57,185 nucleotides of DNA from DAOUBF01 sp034432795. GTDB taxonomy: Bacteria > Chloroflexota > Anaerolineae > DSLN01. The translations under genes and the position numbers were made by a program. Below the pieces are notes generated by a model that had not been told where the DNA came from, did not search any database, and worked only from the letters and a program-made list of their open reading frames with translations. This document shows, piece after piece, positions 24,776 to 32,222 of the stretch; position 1 is the stretch's first letter; each line of letters opens with the position of its first letter. The stretch spans positions 1 to 57,185 of the forward strand of contig DAOUBF010000041.1 of assembly GCA_034432795.1 (NCBI GenBank). Direction: 5' to 3'.

Positions 24776-25678
24776 ATGCCGACGATAGCGGCTATTCGCT
24801 TTCAGCGGGTTGGAAAACAATATCATTTTGATGCTTCGGCCTTCCCTAACCTGCGGGTGGCGGATTTCGTCATTGTAGATACCGCGCGCGGCAAGCAAAT
24901 GGGGCAGGTCGTAGCCTTTGTGGAGCCGGAGGCGGATGGCAACGGCCAGCCACGCCAGTACAAGCCCATTGAGCGCATCGCCACACCCCGTGACCTGCTC
25001 TTGCGCCAGATCTGGGAGGCCAAAGAAGTGGAGATGATGATCCTGTGTCGCGAGAAGGCGGCGGAACTCCACCTGCCTATCAAGGTCGTCCGCGCCGAGT
25101 ATAGCTTTGATGGCAGCGCGCTGACGTTTTTCTATTCCGCCGATGACCAGGTGGATACCAAGGGCCTGAAGCGCGAGCTGAGCCAGCTTATCCCTAACAC
25201 GAACATTGAGTTGCGCCAGATCGGCCCGCGTGATGTCGCCAAGATCCTGGGCGGGCTGGGCGCGTGCGGTATTGAGCGCTGCTGCTCGCGCTTCCTCACC
25301 GAGTTCAGCCCGATCTCCATCAAAATGGCCAAAGAGCAGGGCATCTCGCTCAACCCGACCGAGATCACGGGCATGTGTGGGCGGCTGCGTTGTTGCCTGA
25401 TCTACGAGTATGAGCAGTACGTGCAGGCACGCAAGCTGTTGCCTAAGAAGGGCAAGCGGGTGCGCACTCCCCAGGGGGAGGGCAAGGTGGTAGATGTCAA
25501 CCCGCTGAAAGAGACGGTGTATGTGCTCATCGGCGAGGCGCAGGTGGAGGTGCACCGCTCGGCCATTGAGCCTCTGGATGAACTGGAGGCCCTGGAGAAG
25601 AAGGCACAGTCCGGGTGTGACCGCCATGAGGGGGGCGGCTGCACCTGTGGCGCGAAGCGAACGACGGCCGACAGATGA
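24776..25678 (+). CDS. PSP1-domain protein (RicT/YaaT-like)
   Basis: 300 aa from the ATG at 24776; a TTG 21 bases upstream is also possible and neither has a clear RBS. PSP1 core: IRFQRVGKQYHFDAS, VVRAEYSFDGSALTFFYSAD, then the Cys cluster CGIERCCSRFL and GMCGRLRCCLIYE. In Bacillus RicT such Cys residues help bind an Fe-S cluster in the RicAFT complex, which aids RNase Y cleavage. No ricA or ricF is nearby. The last residues (CTCGAKRTTADR) run into a family A repeat that carries the stop codon. The PIG-L gene follows. Confidence 0.92.
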   Translation: MPTIAAIRFQRVGKQYHFDASAFPNLRVADFVIVDTARGKQMGQVVAFVEPEADGNGQPRQYKPIERIATPRDLLLRQIWEAKEVEMMILCREKAAELHLPIKVVRAEYSFDGSALTFFYSADDQVDTKGLKRELSQLIPNTNIELRQIGPRDVAKILGGLGACGIERCCSRFLTEFSPISIKMAKEQGISLNPTEITGMCGRLRCCLIYEYEQYVQARKLLPKKGKRVRTPQGEGKVVDVNPLKETVYVLIGEAQVEVHRSAIEPLDELEALEKKAQSGCDRHEGGGCTCGAKRTTADR

Positions 25679-25700
25679 CAGACGACGGATAACAGAATCA
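25661..25700. repeat. Family A repeat at the PSP1 stop codon
   Basis: CGAACGACGGCCGACAGATGACAGACGACGGATAAC. The repeat encodes the last residues (TTADR) and the TGA stop of the PSP1 gene. Confidence 0.65.
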
Positions 25701-25730
25701 GCCAAAGAGGAGGAGGATCACACGTTCCAT

Positions 25731-26438
25731 ATGGAAGAGGAGTTGAAAAAGGTGATGGTCGTCCTGGCGCATCCGGACGACCCGGAGTTCATGTGCGGTG
25801 GCACAGTCGCCCGTTGGGCGGCGGAGGGGAAGGAGATCATCTACGTTTTGGCGACGCGCGGCGACAAGGGGTCGGATGACCCTACGATGACCCCGGAGCG
25901 GCTGGCGCAGATCCGTGAGCAGGAGCAACGCGCCGCGGCAGCCGTCTTGGGCGTGCGCGAAGTTATCTTCATGGGCTATCCTGATGGGGAGCTTGTGCCC
26001 GACCTGCGGCTGCGGCGCGACATCACTCGCCTGATCCGCCAGGTCCGCCCCGACATCGTCATCACCGCCGACCCCACGACGCGCTACTTCGGTTCCAATT
26101 ATATTAACCACCCCGATCACCGCGCCATTGGCGAGGCCACATTGGATGCGGTCTATCCGGCGGCGCGTGACCGGTTCAACTTTATTGAGTTGTGGCGCGA
26201 CGAGGGGCTGGAACCGCACAAGGTGCGCGAGGTCTACGTGGGAAACACGTATGAGGCCGATGTCCAGGTGGACATCACCGACTATATAGACAAGAAGATC
26301 GCAGCGCTCCTGGAGCATAAGAGCCAGATCAAGGACCCGGCGGGCCTGGCCGAGCGCATCCGGCAACGGGCCTCGGCCAGCAACGACGGCGCCGGCCCAC
26401 CCTATGTGGAGCGCTTCCGGCGATTTGTGTTGTCCTAA
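25731..26438 (+). CDS. PIG-L-family deacetylase
   Basis: 235 aa. Zinc-dependent N-acetylglucosaminyl-type deacetylase fold. Seen: VVLAHPDDPEFMCGG (metal Asp and His), RLAQIREQEQRAAAAVLGV, and the third metal site YINHPDHRAIGE. Relatives remove acetyl groups from GlcNAc-linked substrates, including bacillithiol and mycothiol precursors or glycans; the substrate is unknown here. ATG at 25731; GGAGGA lies 14 bases upstream, longer than usual. Probably co-transcribed with the PSP1 gene. Confidence 0.93.
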   Translation: MEEELKKVMVVLAHPDDPEFMCGGTVARWAAEGKEIIYVLATRGDKGSDDPTMTPERLAQIREQEQRAAAAVLGVREVIFMGYPDGELVPDLRLRRDITRLIRQVRPDIVITADPTTRYFGSNYINHPDHRAIGEATLDAVYPAARDRFNFIELWRDEGLEPHKVREVYVGNTYEADVQVDITDYIDKKIAALLEHKSQIKDPAGLAERIRQRASASNDGAGPPYVERFRRFVLS

Positions 26439-26621
26439 GGGGCCAGGCCGGGGCCTGGGGTTCGGGAGGAATGGAAGATGGAGCGAAGACGGGCGCGGTT
26501 TTAGAGGACTGCGTCCGTCGTTTTATCGGAAGAGCGGGTGTTCACGGTTAATAGATTTTTAAGAGGTTTGCGTTATATTAAGGTGCTAACCAGATTCGCT
26601 TTGTAACAGAAAGGTTGAATC

Positions 26622-28394
26622 ATGGCAGAGACCAAAGTTCATTGGAGGGAATGGGGCGAAGAAGCCTTCCGGGAGGCGCGCGAGCAGGATAAACCTATCT
26701 TGCTGGACATCAGCGCGGTGTGGTGTCATTGGTGCCATGTTATGGATCACGGTATTCCCGGCGATCCTATCCACACAGGCTCGTACAATAACGACGAGAT
26801 CGCCGATTTCATCAACACCTACTTTATCCCCGTTCGGGTAGATACGGACCGCAGGCCGGACATCAACGCTCGCTACAATATGGGCGGCTGGCCGACAACG
26901 GTCTTCCTCACGCCGGATGGGGATATTCTGACCGGCGGGACGTACTTCTCACCGGCGCAGATGCGCGGCCTGCTGCAACAGGTGCAGGTCTATTGGCGCA
27001 GCAACCGCGAGGCGATCAAGCTCCAGGCGCAGCAACTGCGCCAGCGCGAGCAGGCCCTGCCCCGTGCCCGCCCTGATGCGCGGCTGTCCTGGGGCATCAT
27101 CAGCCAGGTGGTCGGCACCATTGCTCAGGAGTATGACCCCGTGTACGGTGGGTTGGGGAGTGAGCCTAAATTCCCCCAGCCGGAGGTATGGGAGTTGCTG
27201 CTGGCCCAGTATGTCTCGCAACCGGCGCGGGACAGGCGCTTGCTGGAGATGGTCACACACACGCTGCTGCGCATGGGCGGTGGCGGGATGTATGACCACG
27301 TGGAGGGAGGCTTCTTCCGCTATTCCACCACGCGCGATTGGAGCGTGCCCCACTTTGAGAAGATGGCCGAGGATCACGGCAGGCTCATCCCCCTTTACCT
27401 GCACGCCTGGCAGGTCACGGGCGAGGAGGCGCTATTCAATATCCTGCATAAGACGTTGGACTACGTCACGGGCAGGCTGTATGATGCCGGGCGGGGCGTG
27501 TTCGCGGGCAGCCAGGATGCCGACGAGGAGTACTATAGCCGTCCGCTGCCAGAGCGGCACAAGATGAAGCCCCCGTTCATTGATTGGACGGTGTACACGG
27601 ATTGGAACGCCCGGCTGGGGGCGGCCTTCCTGGAACTGGCCGACGCGCTGGATGAGCCGCGCTATGGAGAGATCGGGCTATGGGTGTTGAACTTCCTGTG
27701 GGAGCATCTCGTGCCGCCCGGCGAAGCGGCCTATCACTACCTGGACGACCAGGGCAGGCATTTGCAAGGGCTATTGGGCGATCAGGCGGCACTGGCCCGC
27801 GCCTGCCTGGAGGCCTTTATGCGCACCGGCGCGGCGGCATGGCTGGAGCGGGCGGAGCAACTTGTCACAGTGGCCGAGCGCACCCTGGCCGATGAGGCGG
27901 GCGGCGGCTTCTTTGACCGGCCTGAGGACCCCGACGCGCCAGGGTTGCTCGCCCGGCGGCAGAAGCCGCTGTTTGAGAATGCCGCCATGGCCGAGGTTTA
28001 TCTGATCCTGTCTCATCTGACCGGCGAACGCGACGCGCTTGCCAAAGCTGAGGAAACCCTGCGCGTGTTTTCGCAGGAGTTCATCCGCTATGGCTATATG
28101 GCGGCTGGCTACGCTTTGGTGGTGGATAAGGCCATTTATGAGCCGGTCATCGTCCATGTCGTCGGCCCGGTGGAGGATGCGGCCACGCAGGCGCTGATCC
28201 GGGCGGCCTGGCAGGGCTATCGGCCCTGGCGCATCGTCCATCCGCTCGATCCCCAGCGGGATCAGGCGCGGCTGGCGGTGCTGGGCTATCCGACCGACCG
28301 CCCCCCGTCGGCGTATATCTGCCGGGACCGCACCTGCCTGCCGCCGGAAACCGACCCGGCGGAGGTGAAGCGGTTAGTTCTGGCTGAGGTATGA
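26622..28394 (+). CDS. DUF255 thioredoxin-like / six-hairpin protein (YyaL-like)
   Basis: 590 aa. An N-terminal thioredoxin-like domain carries the redox motif AVWCHWCHVM (Cys35, Cys38), GGWPTTVFLTPDG and GGTYF. A large alpha-helical six-hairpin-type domain follows (GGGGMYDHVEGGFFRYSTTRDWSVPHFEKM). That is the order of the YyaL/SPATA20 family, often near 650-700 aa, so this copy is a little short. The C-terminal region PPSAYICRDRTCLPP has a Cys pair. Function in bacteria is not established. The ATG follows AAAGG. Stand-alone gene after a 180-base gap. Confidence 0.92.
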   Translation: MAETKVHWREWGEEAFREAREQDKPILLDISAVWCHWCHVMDHGIPGDPIHTGSYNNDEIADFINTYFIPVRVDTDRRPDINARYNMGGWPTTVFLTPDGDILTGGTYFSPAQMRGLLQQVQVYWRSNREAIKLQAQQLRQREQALPRARPDARLSWGIISQVVGTIAQEYDPVYGGLGSEPKFPQPEVWELLLAQYVSQPARDRRLLEMVTHTLLRMGGGGMYDHVEGGFFRYSTTRDWSVPHFEKMAEDHGRLIPLYLHAWQVTGEEALFNILHKTLDYVTGRLYDAGRGVFAGSQDADEEYYSRPLPERHKMKPPFIDWTVYTDWNARLGAAFLELADALDEPRYGEIGLWVLNFLWEHLVPPGEAAYHYLDDQGRHLQGLLGDQAALARACLEAFMRTGAAAWLERAEQLVTVAERTLADEAGGGFFDRPEDPDAPGLLARRQKPLFENAAMAEVYLILSHLTGERDALAKAEETLRVFSQEFIRYGYMAAGYALVVDKAIYEPVIVHVVGPVEDAATQALIRAAWQGYRPWRIVHPLDPQRDQARLAVLGYPTDRPPSAYICRDRTCLPPETDPAEVKRLVLAEV

Positions 28395-28420
28395 TGCGCT
28401 CTCAAATGAGGTGATCGCGG

Positions 28421-28735
28421 ATGTCATACATTGAAACACGCTACGAGCATATCGTCCTTGACGAAAACAATATTCCGATCATCGCCGGGACGACCATGAA
28501 GGTCGTGGAACTGGTCCTCGATCATATCGCTTATGGTTGGAGCCCAGAAGAGCTTCACTTCCAACACCCTTATCTCACGTTAGGCCAGATTTACTCAGCG
28601 CTGGCTTACTATTGGGATCATCAGGAAGAACTGGATCGGGAGGTAGAACGAGGGCTTGAGTTTGTCGATCAGGTTCAGAAAGCCATGGGGCCTTCACCTC
28701 TCAAGGCTCGCCTCAAGGCGAAGGGATTAATTTAG
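28421..28735 (+). CDS. DUF433 antitoxin
   Basis: 104 aa. DUF433 helix-turn-helix domain: IVLDENNIPIIAGTTMKVVELVLDHIAYGWSPEELHFQHPYLTLGQIYSALAYYWDH contains the typical GWSPEEL and LTLGQIYSALAYY blocks. These are DNA-binding antitoxins that pair with DUF5615/PIN-like toxins. The next gene is such a toxin, and its GTG start overlaps this gene's stop codon by one base. GAGGTGATCGC precedes the ATG. An acidic, charged C-terminus probably binds the toxin. Confidence 0.93.
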   Translation: MSYIETRYEHIVLDENNIPIIAGTTMKVVELVLDHIAYGWSPEELHFQHPYLTLGQIYSALAYYWDHQEELDREVERGLEFVDQVQKAMGPSPLKARLKAKGLI

Positions 28736-29082
28736 TGGCAGTCGCCCTTTATATGGATCAGCATGTGCCTCGCGCAATCACTAGTGGACTTCGCGCACGA
28801 GGCGTGGATGTGATCACAGCCCACGAAGATGGTGCAAGCCATATGGGGGATCCAGATCTGCTTGATCGGGCTGGCGAATTAGGACGTGTGCTCTTCACGC
28901 GGGATCGTCATCTTCTCGCGGAGGCAGCCAGGCGACAGAGAGAGGGGATCCCATTTGGGGGCATCATCTATGCTCATCAACTGCGAGTTTCCATTGGAAC
29001 CTGCATCGAGGACCTGGAGATTATAGCGAAGGCGGGAGAGCCTGAGGACATCGTCAATAGAGTAGAGTTCTTGCCACTCTGA
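28735..29082 (+). CDS. DUF5615 PIN-like toxin
   Basis: 115 aa from a GTG overlapping the antitoxin stop. PIN-like DUF5615 fold: ALYMDQHVPRAITSGLRARGVDVITAHEDGASHMGDPDLLDRA has the N-terminal Asp and mid-chain acidic residues, and VLFTRDRHLL the later Asp. This is a putative Mg-dependent RNase. Together with the DUF433 gene it forms a type II toxin-antitoxin module. Whether it is active, and its RNA target, are unknown. Confidence 0.92.
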   Translation: MAVALYMDQHVPRAITSGLRARGVDVITAHEDGASHMGDPDLLDRAGELGRVLFTRDRHLLAEAARRQREGIPFGGIIYAHQLRVSIGTCIEDLEIIAKAGEPEDIVNRVEFLPL

Positions 29083-29123
29083 AAGTGCTTATCGCTAGCA
29101 GAGTAGGAGGTGAAGTTAAGTAT

Positions 29124-30203
29124 ATGACAGATCGCCACATCACCCGCCGCGAGATGCTGCGCCTGACGGCGCTGGGGGTCGCCGGGGTCGTGATGGCGGC
29201 GTGCCAGCGCCAGCCCTTGGGGGTCGCGCCGGGGGTGGATGTGGCTCCATCCGAGCCAATCACGAAGGGGAGCGGCCAGGCGCCATCGCAGGCGCCGCCC
29301 TTCAAATACGATTCGCCGGTGATGATCACGCCGGTGGACCAGTTCTATGAGGTCAAGTATAGCGCGGTCGTCCCCCGCGTGGATGTGAGCACCTGGCGGC
29401 TGCTGGTGACCGGCGAGGTGGAGCGCCCCCTGAGCCTGACCCTGGATGAGATCAAGGCCATGCCGATGGTGGAGGAGATGCGCACGTTGGAGTGCATCAG
29501 CAACCCGGCGGGCGGCGACCTGATCGGCAACGCGGTGTGGCGCGGTGTGCGCCTGGCGGAGATTTTACAGCGGGCTGGCGTCAAGCCAGGGGTGACCGAG
29601 ATTGTGATCCGCAGTGCGGATGATTACCATACCAGCATGCCGCTTGATCTGGCCCTAAACGAACATGCCTTGTTGGCCTATTGGATGAACGGCATTGACC
29701 TGCCGGTGGAGCATGGCTATCCGCTGCGGGCGCTGTGGCCGGGGCGCTATGGGATGAAACAGCCCAAGTGGATCACCCAGCTTGAGGCCATCACGGGCCA
29801 CCACACCGGCTTCTGGGAGGGGCAGGGCTGGTCTAATGAGGCCATCATCCAACCCAATTCGCGCATTGACGCGCCCCCCTCCGGCGCCGAGTTCAAGGCA
29901 GGCGAGCCGATCACCCTCTCTGGGATCGCCTATTCCAGCGATGTGGGCATTGCCAGGATTGAGGTGAGCACCGATGATGGGGCGACCTGGGCTGAGGCCG
30001 AGCTGATTCGCGGGCCTTCGCCGCTCACCTGGACGGAGTGGCGCACTCATTGGGCCAATCCGACGCCGGGCCGCCACGTGCTCCTGGCACGGGTGACGGA
30101 TAACGCGGGGAAGACGCAGACCAAAGGCGGATTCAGCCTGCTAGGCGGCACTTTCCCCGAGGGCACGTCCGCGATGCATCAGGTCATCGTGGACATAGAA
30201 TAG
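29124..30203 (+). CDS. Molybdopterin-dependent oxidoreductase, Tat lipoprotein (sulfite-oxidase-like)
   Basis: 359 aa from the ATG at 29124 (AGGAGG lies 13 bases upstream). Signal: Arg-Arg in HITRREMLRLTALG followed by lipobox VVMAAC, so probably Tat-exported and lipid-anchored. Oxidoreductase molybdopterin-binding domain with the Cys ligand in TLECISNPAGG, VWRGVRLAEIL and HGYPLRALWPGRYGMKQPKWI. The C-terminal Ig-like Mo-cofactor dimerisation domain is present (SGIAYSSDVGIARIEVSTDDG). Electron partner and substrate are unknown. Its stop abuts a family A repeat (TAGACGATGG). It fits with the tatA gene at 15685. Confidence 0.93.
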   Translation: MTDRHITRREMLRLTALGVAGVVMAACQRQPLGVAPGVDVAPSEPITKGSGQAPSQAPPFKYDSPVMITPVDQFYEVKYSAVVPRVDVSTWRLLVTGEVERPLSLTLDEIKAMPMVEEMRTLECISNPAGGDLIGNAVWRGVRLAEILQRAGVKPGVTEIVIRSADDYHTSMPLDLALNEHALLAYWMNGIDLPVEHGYPLRALWPGRYGMKQPKWITQLEAITGHHTGFWEGQGWSNEAIIQPNSRIDAPPSGAEFKAGEPITLSGIAYSSDVGIARIEVSTDDGATWAEAELIRGPSPLTWTEWRTHWANPTPGRHVLLARVTDNAGKTQTKGGFSLLGGTFPEGTSAMHQVIVDIE

Positions 30204-30233
30204 ACGATGGACAACGCTGGTAGGAGGTCAAGC

Positions 30234-32222
30234 ATGGAAGAAGCCGATCTGATACTGAAGGGCGGCATCGTGGTGACCATGAACGCTGCGGGGGATGTGT
30301 TTGATCCCGGCGCGGTGGTAGTGCAGGGCGATCACATCGTCGCGGTAGGGCCGGCGGCGGAGGTGACCGCACAGTACACGGCGCGGGAGACGGTGGACTG
30401 CGCCGGGCAGGCAGTGATCCCTGGCCTGGTGAATGCCCATACGCACCTGCCGATGACGCTGTTGCGTGGCCTGGCCGACGACCGGCGGCTGGATGTATGG
30501 CTGCTGGGCTACATGATGCCGGTGGAACGCGAGTTCGTCAACCCCGACTTCGTGCGCCTGGGGACGTTGCTGGCCTGCGCCGAGATGATCCGCTCCGGCA
30601 TCACCTGCTTCGCGGATATGTACTACTACGAAGAAGATATCGCCTGGGCGGTGGTGGAGGCAGGGCTGCGCGGCCTGTGCACCCAGACGGTGTTGAAGTT
30701 TCCGTCACCGGATGCCGCCAGCTACGAAGAGAGCCTGGAGGCCAGCCGCGATTTCATCCGCCGTTGGAAGGGGCATCCGCTGATCGTGCCCGGCGTGGCG
30801 CCACACGCGCCCTATACCTGCACCGAAGACATCCTGCGGGCCTGCGCTGAACTGGCGGTGGAGTTTGATGTGCCGCTGCATATCCATATTGCCGAGACGG
30901 CCCAGGAGGTGGAGGACAGCCGTCGCGAGCACGGGATGCCGGTCGTGCCCTGGGTGAAGAAGCAAGGCGTGCTGGAGGCCAAGGTGCTGGCAGCGCACTG
31001 TGTGCACATTGACGCGGGGGAGATGCGCACTTTACGCAACGCCGGGGCGGGAGTGGCCCACAACCCCACCAGCAATCTGAAGCTCTCCAGCGGGATTGCG
31101 CCGGTGAAACAGATGCTGGAGGTAGGGCTGCATGTGGGCATCGGCACGGATGGCCCGGCCTCTAACAATGACCTGGACATGTTTGAGGAGATGCGGCTGG
31201 CGGCGCTGCTGGCAAAGGGAGTGAGCGGCGACCCCACCGCACTGCCCGCGAAGCAGGCACTGGCGCTAGCCACGATTGAAGGGGCGCGGGCGTTGCACAT
31301 GGGCGACATCACCGGCTCGCTGGAGCCGGGCAAGCGAGCCGATATGGCCATTGTGAACCTGTCGGGGCTGCACCAGACGCCCAAGTTTGGGCATGAGGCC
31401 AACGCGATCTACGCCCAACTGGTGTACACGGGCAAGAGCAGCGACGTGGCCCACGTGCTCTGTAATGGCCGCTGGCTGATGCGCGACCGGCAACTGCTGA
31501 CGCTGGATGAGGGAGACCTGGCGGCTCAGGCGCAGGAGGTGGCGGAGCAGATTGATGCCTTCCTCAGGGCGCGCGAGAGCGACGTACTGCGCAAGCTGGT
31601 CAGCATCGGTGGCGTCTCACAAGAAGAGAGCTTCGAGGTGCAAGTGAAGGCGCAGATTGAGGACCCGGAGCGCATCCTGCAGGCGCTGAAGGCACCCGAC
31701 ATCGTGATCGTCAAGCAATCGCGCTACCGCCAGTTTGATACCTATCTCCTGTTCGGTGACGTGGAGGGCAACCGTCTGCGCTACCGCGAAGACGAGATCC
31801 AGGACGAGAGCGGGCAGGTCATTAACGCCCGTTATCGGCTGACGCTGACCGGGCCGGCGAAGGAGCGGGAGTTCGCCCACTCGGTGCTGCTCTCCCGCTC
31901 GCGTTATATTGCCCCCGCCGACCGCAGCCTGCGCTTCTACCGCGAGTATTTCCAGCCGGTGGGGGAGCGCGAGGTGCACAAGGAGCGGCGGCGTTGGCGC
32001 ATCCGCTATCGGGGCACGGAGTTCGCCATCAATCTGGACCGGCTGATCAAGCCAGAGGTGCCGGGGTACTTCCTGGAGATCAAGAGCCGCACCTGGTCCA
32101 TGCGTGACGCAGAGCGCAAGGCGGAGATGATCGGCGAGCTGTTGGAGCGCTTCGGAGTGACGGAGGAGCGGCTGTTCGCGCCCGAATATGTTGATTTGAC
32201 GTCGGTCACCAGCGGTCCATAG
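30234..32222 (+). CDS. MTA/SAH-type deaminase fused to a CYTH-like domain
   Basis: 662 aa from the ATG at 30234 (AGGAGG 6 bases upstream). Residues 1-455: amidohydrolase of the ATZ/TRZ type, with HTH in NAHTHLPM, HIHIAE, AAHCVHID, and the metal Asp in GIGTDGPASNNDLDMFEEMR, typical of methylthioadenosine/S-adenosylhomocysteine deaminases. Residues about 465-655: CYTH-like triphosphate-tunnel domain, with an ExQxK start (468-472, family ExExK), RYREDEI, RIRYRGTEFAINLDRL and GYFLEIKSRTW. The fusion is in one frame with no sign of a junction error. Inference: the CYTH part binds a nucleotide or polyphosphate and may tune the deaminase. An MTA phosphorylase gene lies 3 kb away. Confidence 0.85.
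   Translation: MEEADLILKGGIVVTMNAAGDVFDPGAVVVQGDHIVAVGPAAEVTAQYTARETVDCAGQAVIPGLVNAHTHLPMTLLRGLADDRRLDVWLLGYMMPVEREFVNPDFVRLGTLLACAEMIRSGITCFADMYYYEEDIAWAVVEAGLRGLCTQTVLKFPSPDAASYEESLEASRDFIRRWKGHPLIVPGVAPHAPYTCTEDILRACAELAVEFDVPLHIHIAETAQEVEDSRREHGMPVVPWVKKQGVLEAKVLAAHCVHIDAGEMRTLRNAGAGVAHNPTSNLKLSSGIAPVKQMLEVGLHVGIGTDGPASNNDLDMFEEMRLAALLAKGVSGDPTALPAKQALALATIEGARALHMGDITGSLEPGKRADMAIVNLSGLHQTPKFGHEANAIYAQLVYTGKSSDVAHVLCNGRWLMRDRQLLTLDEGDLAAQAQEVAEQIDAFLRARESDVLRKLVSIGGVSQEESFEVQVKAQIEDPERILQALKAPDIVIVKQSRYRQFDTYLLFGDVEGNRLRYREDEIQDESGQVINARYRLTLTGPAKEREFAHSVLLSRSRYIAPADRSLRFYREYFQPVGEREVHKERRRWRIRYRGTEFAINLDRLIKPEVPGYFLEIKSRTWSMRDAERKAEMIGELLERFGVTEERLFAPEYVDLTSVTSGP

Noticed and set aside
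26520..26621. Promoter of the DUF255 gene
   Set aside because: A TATATT is present near 26573, but no -35 box at a suitable distance was found.
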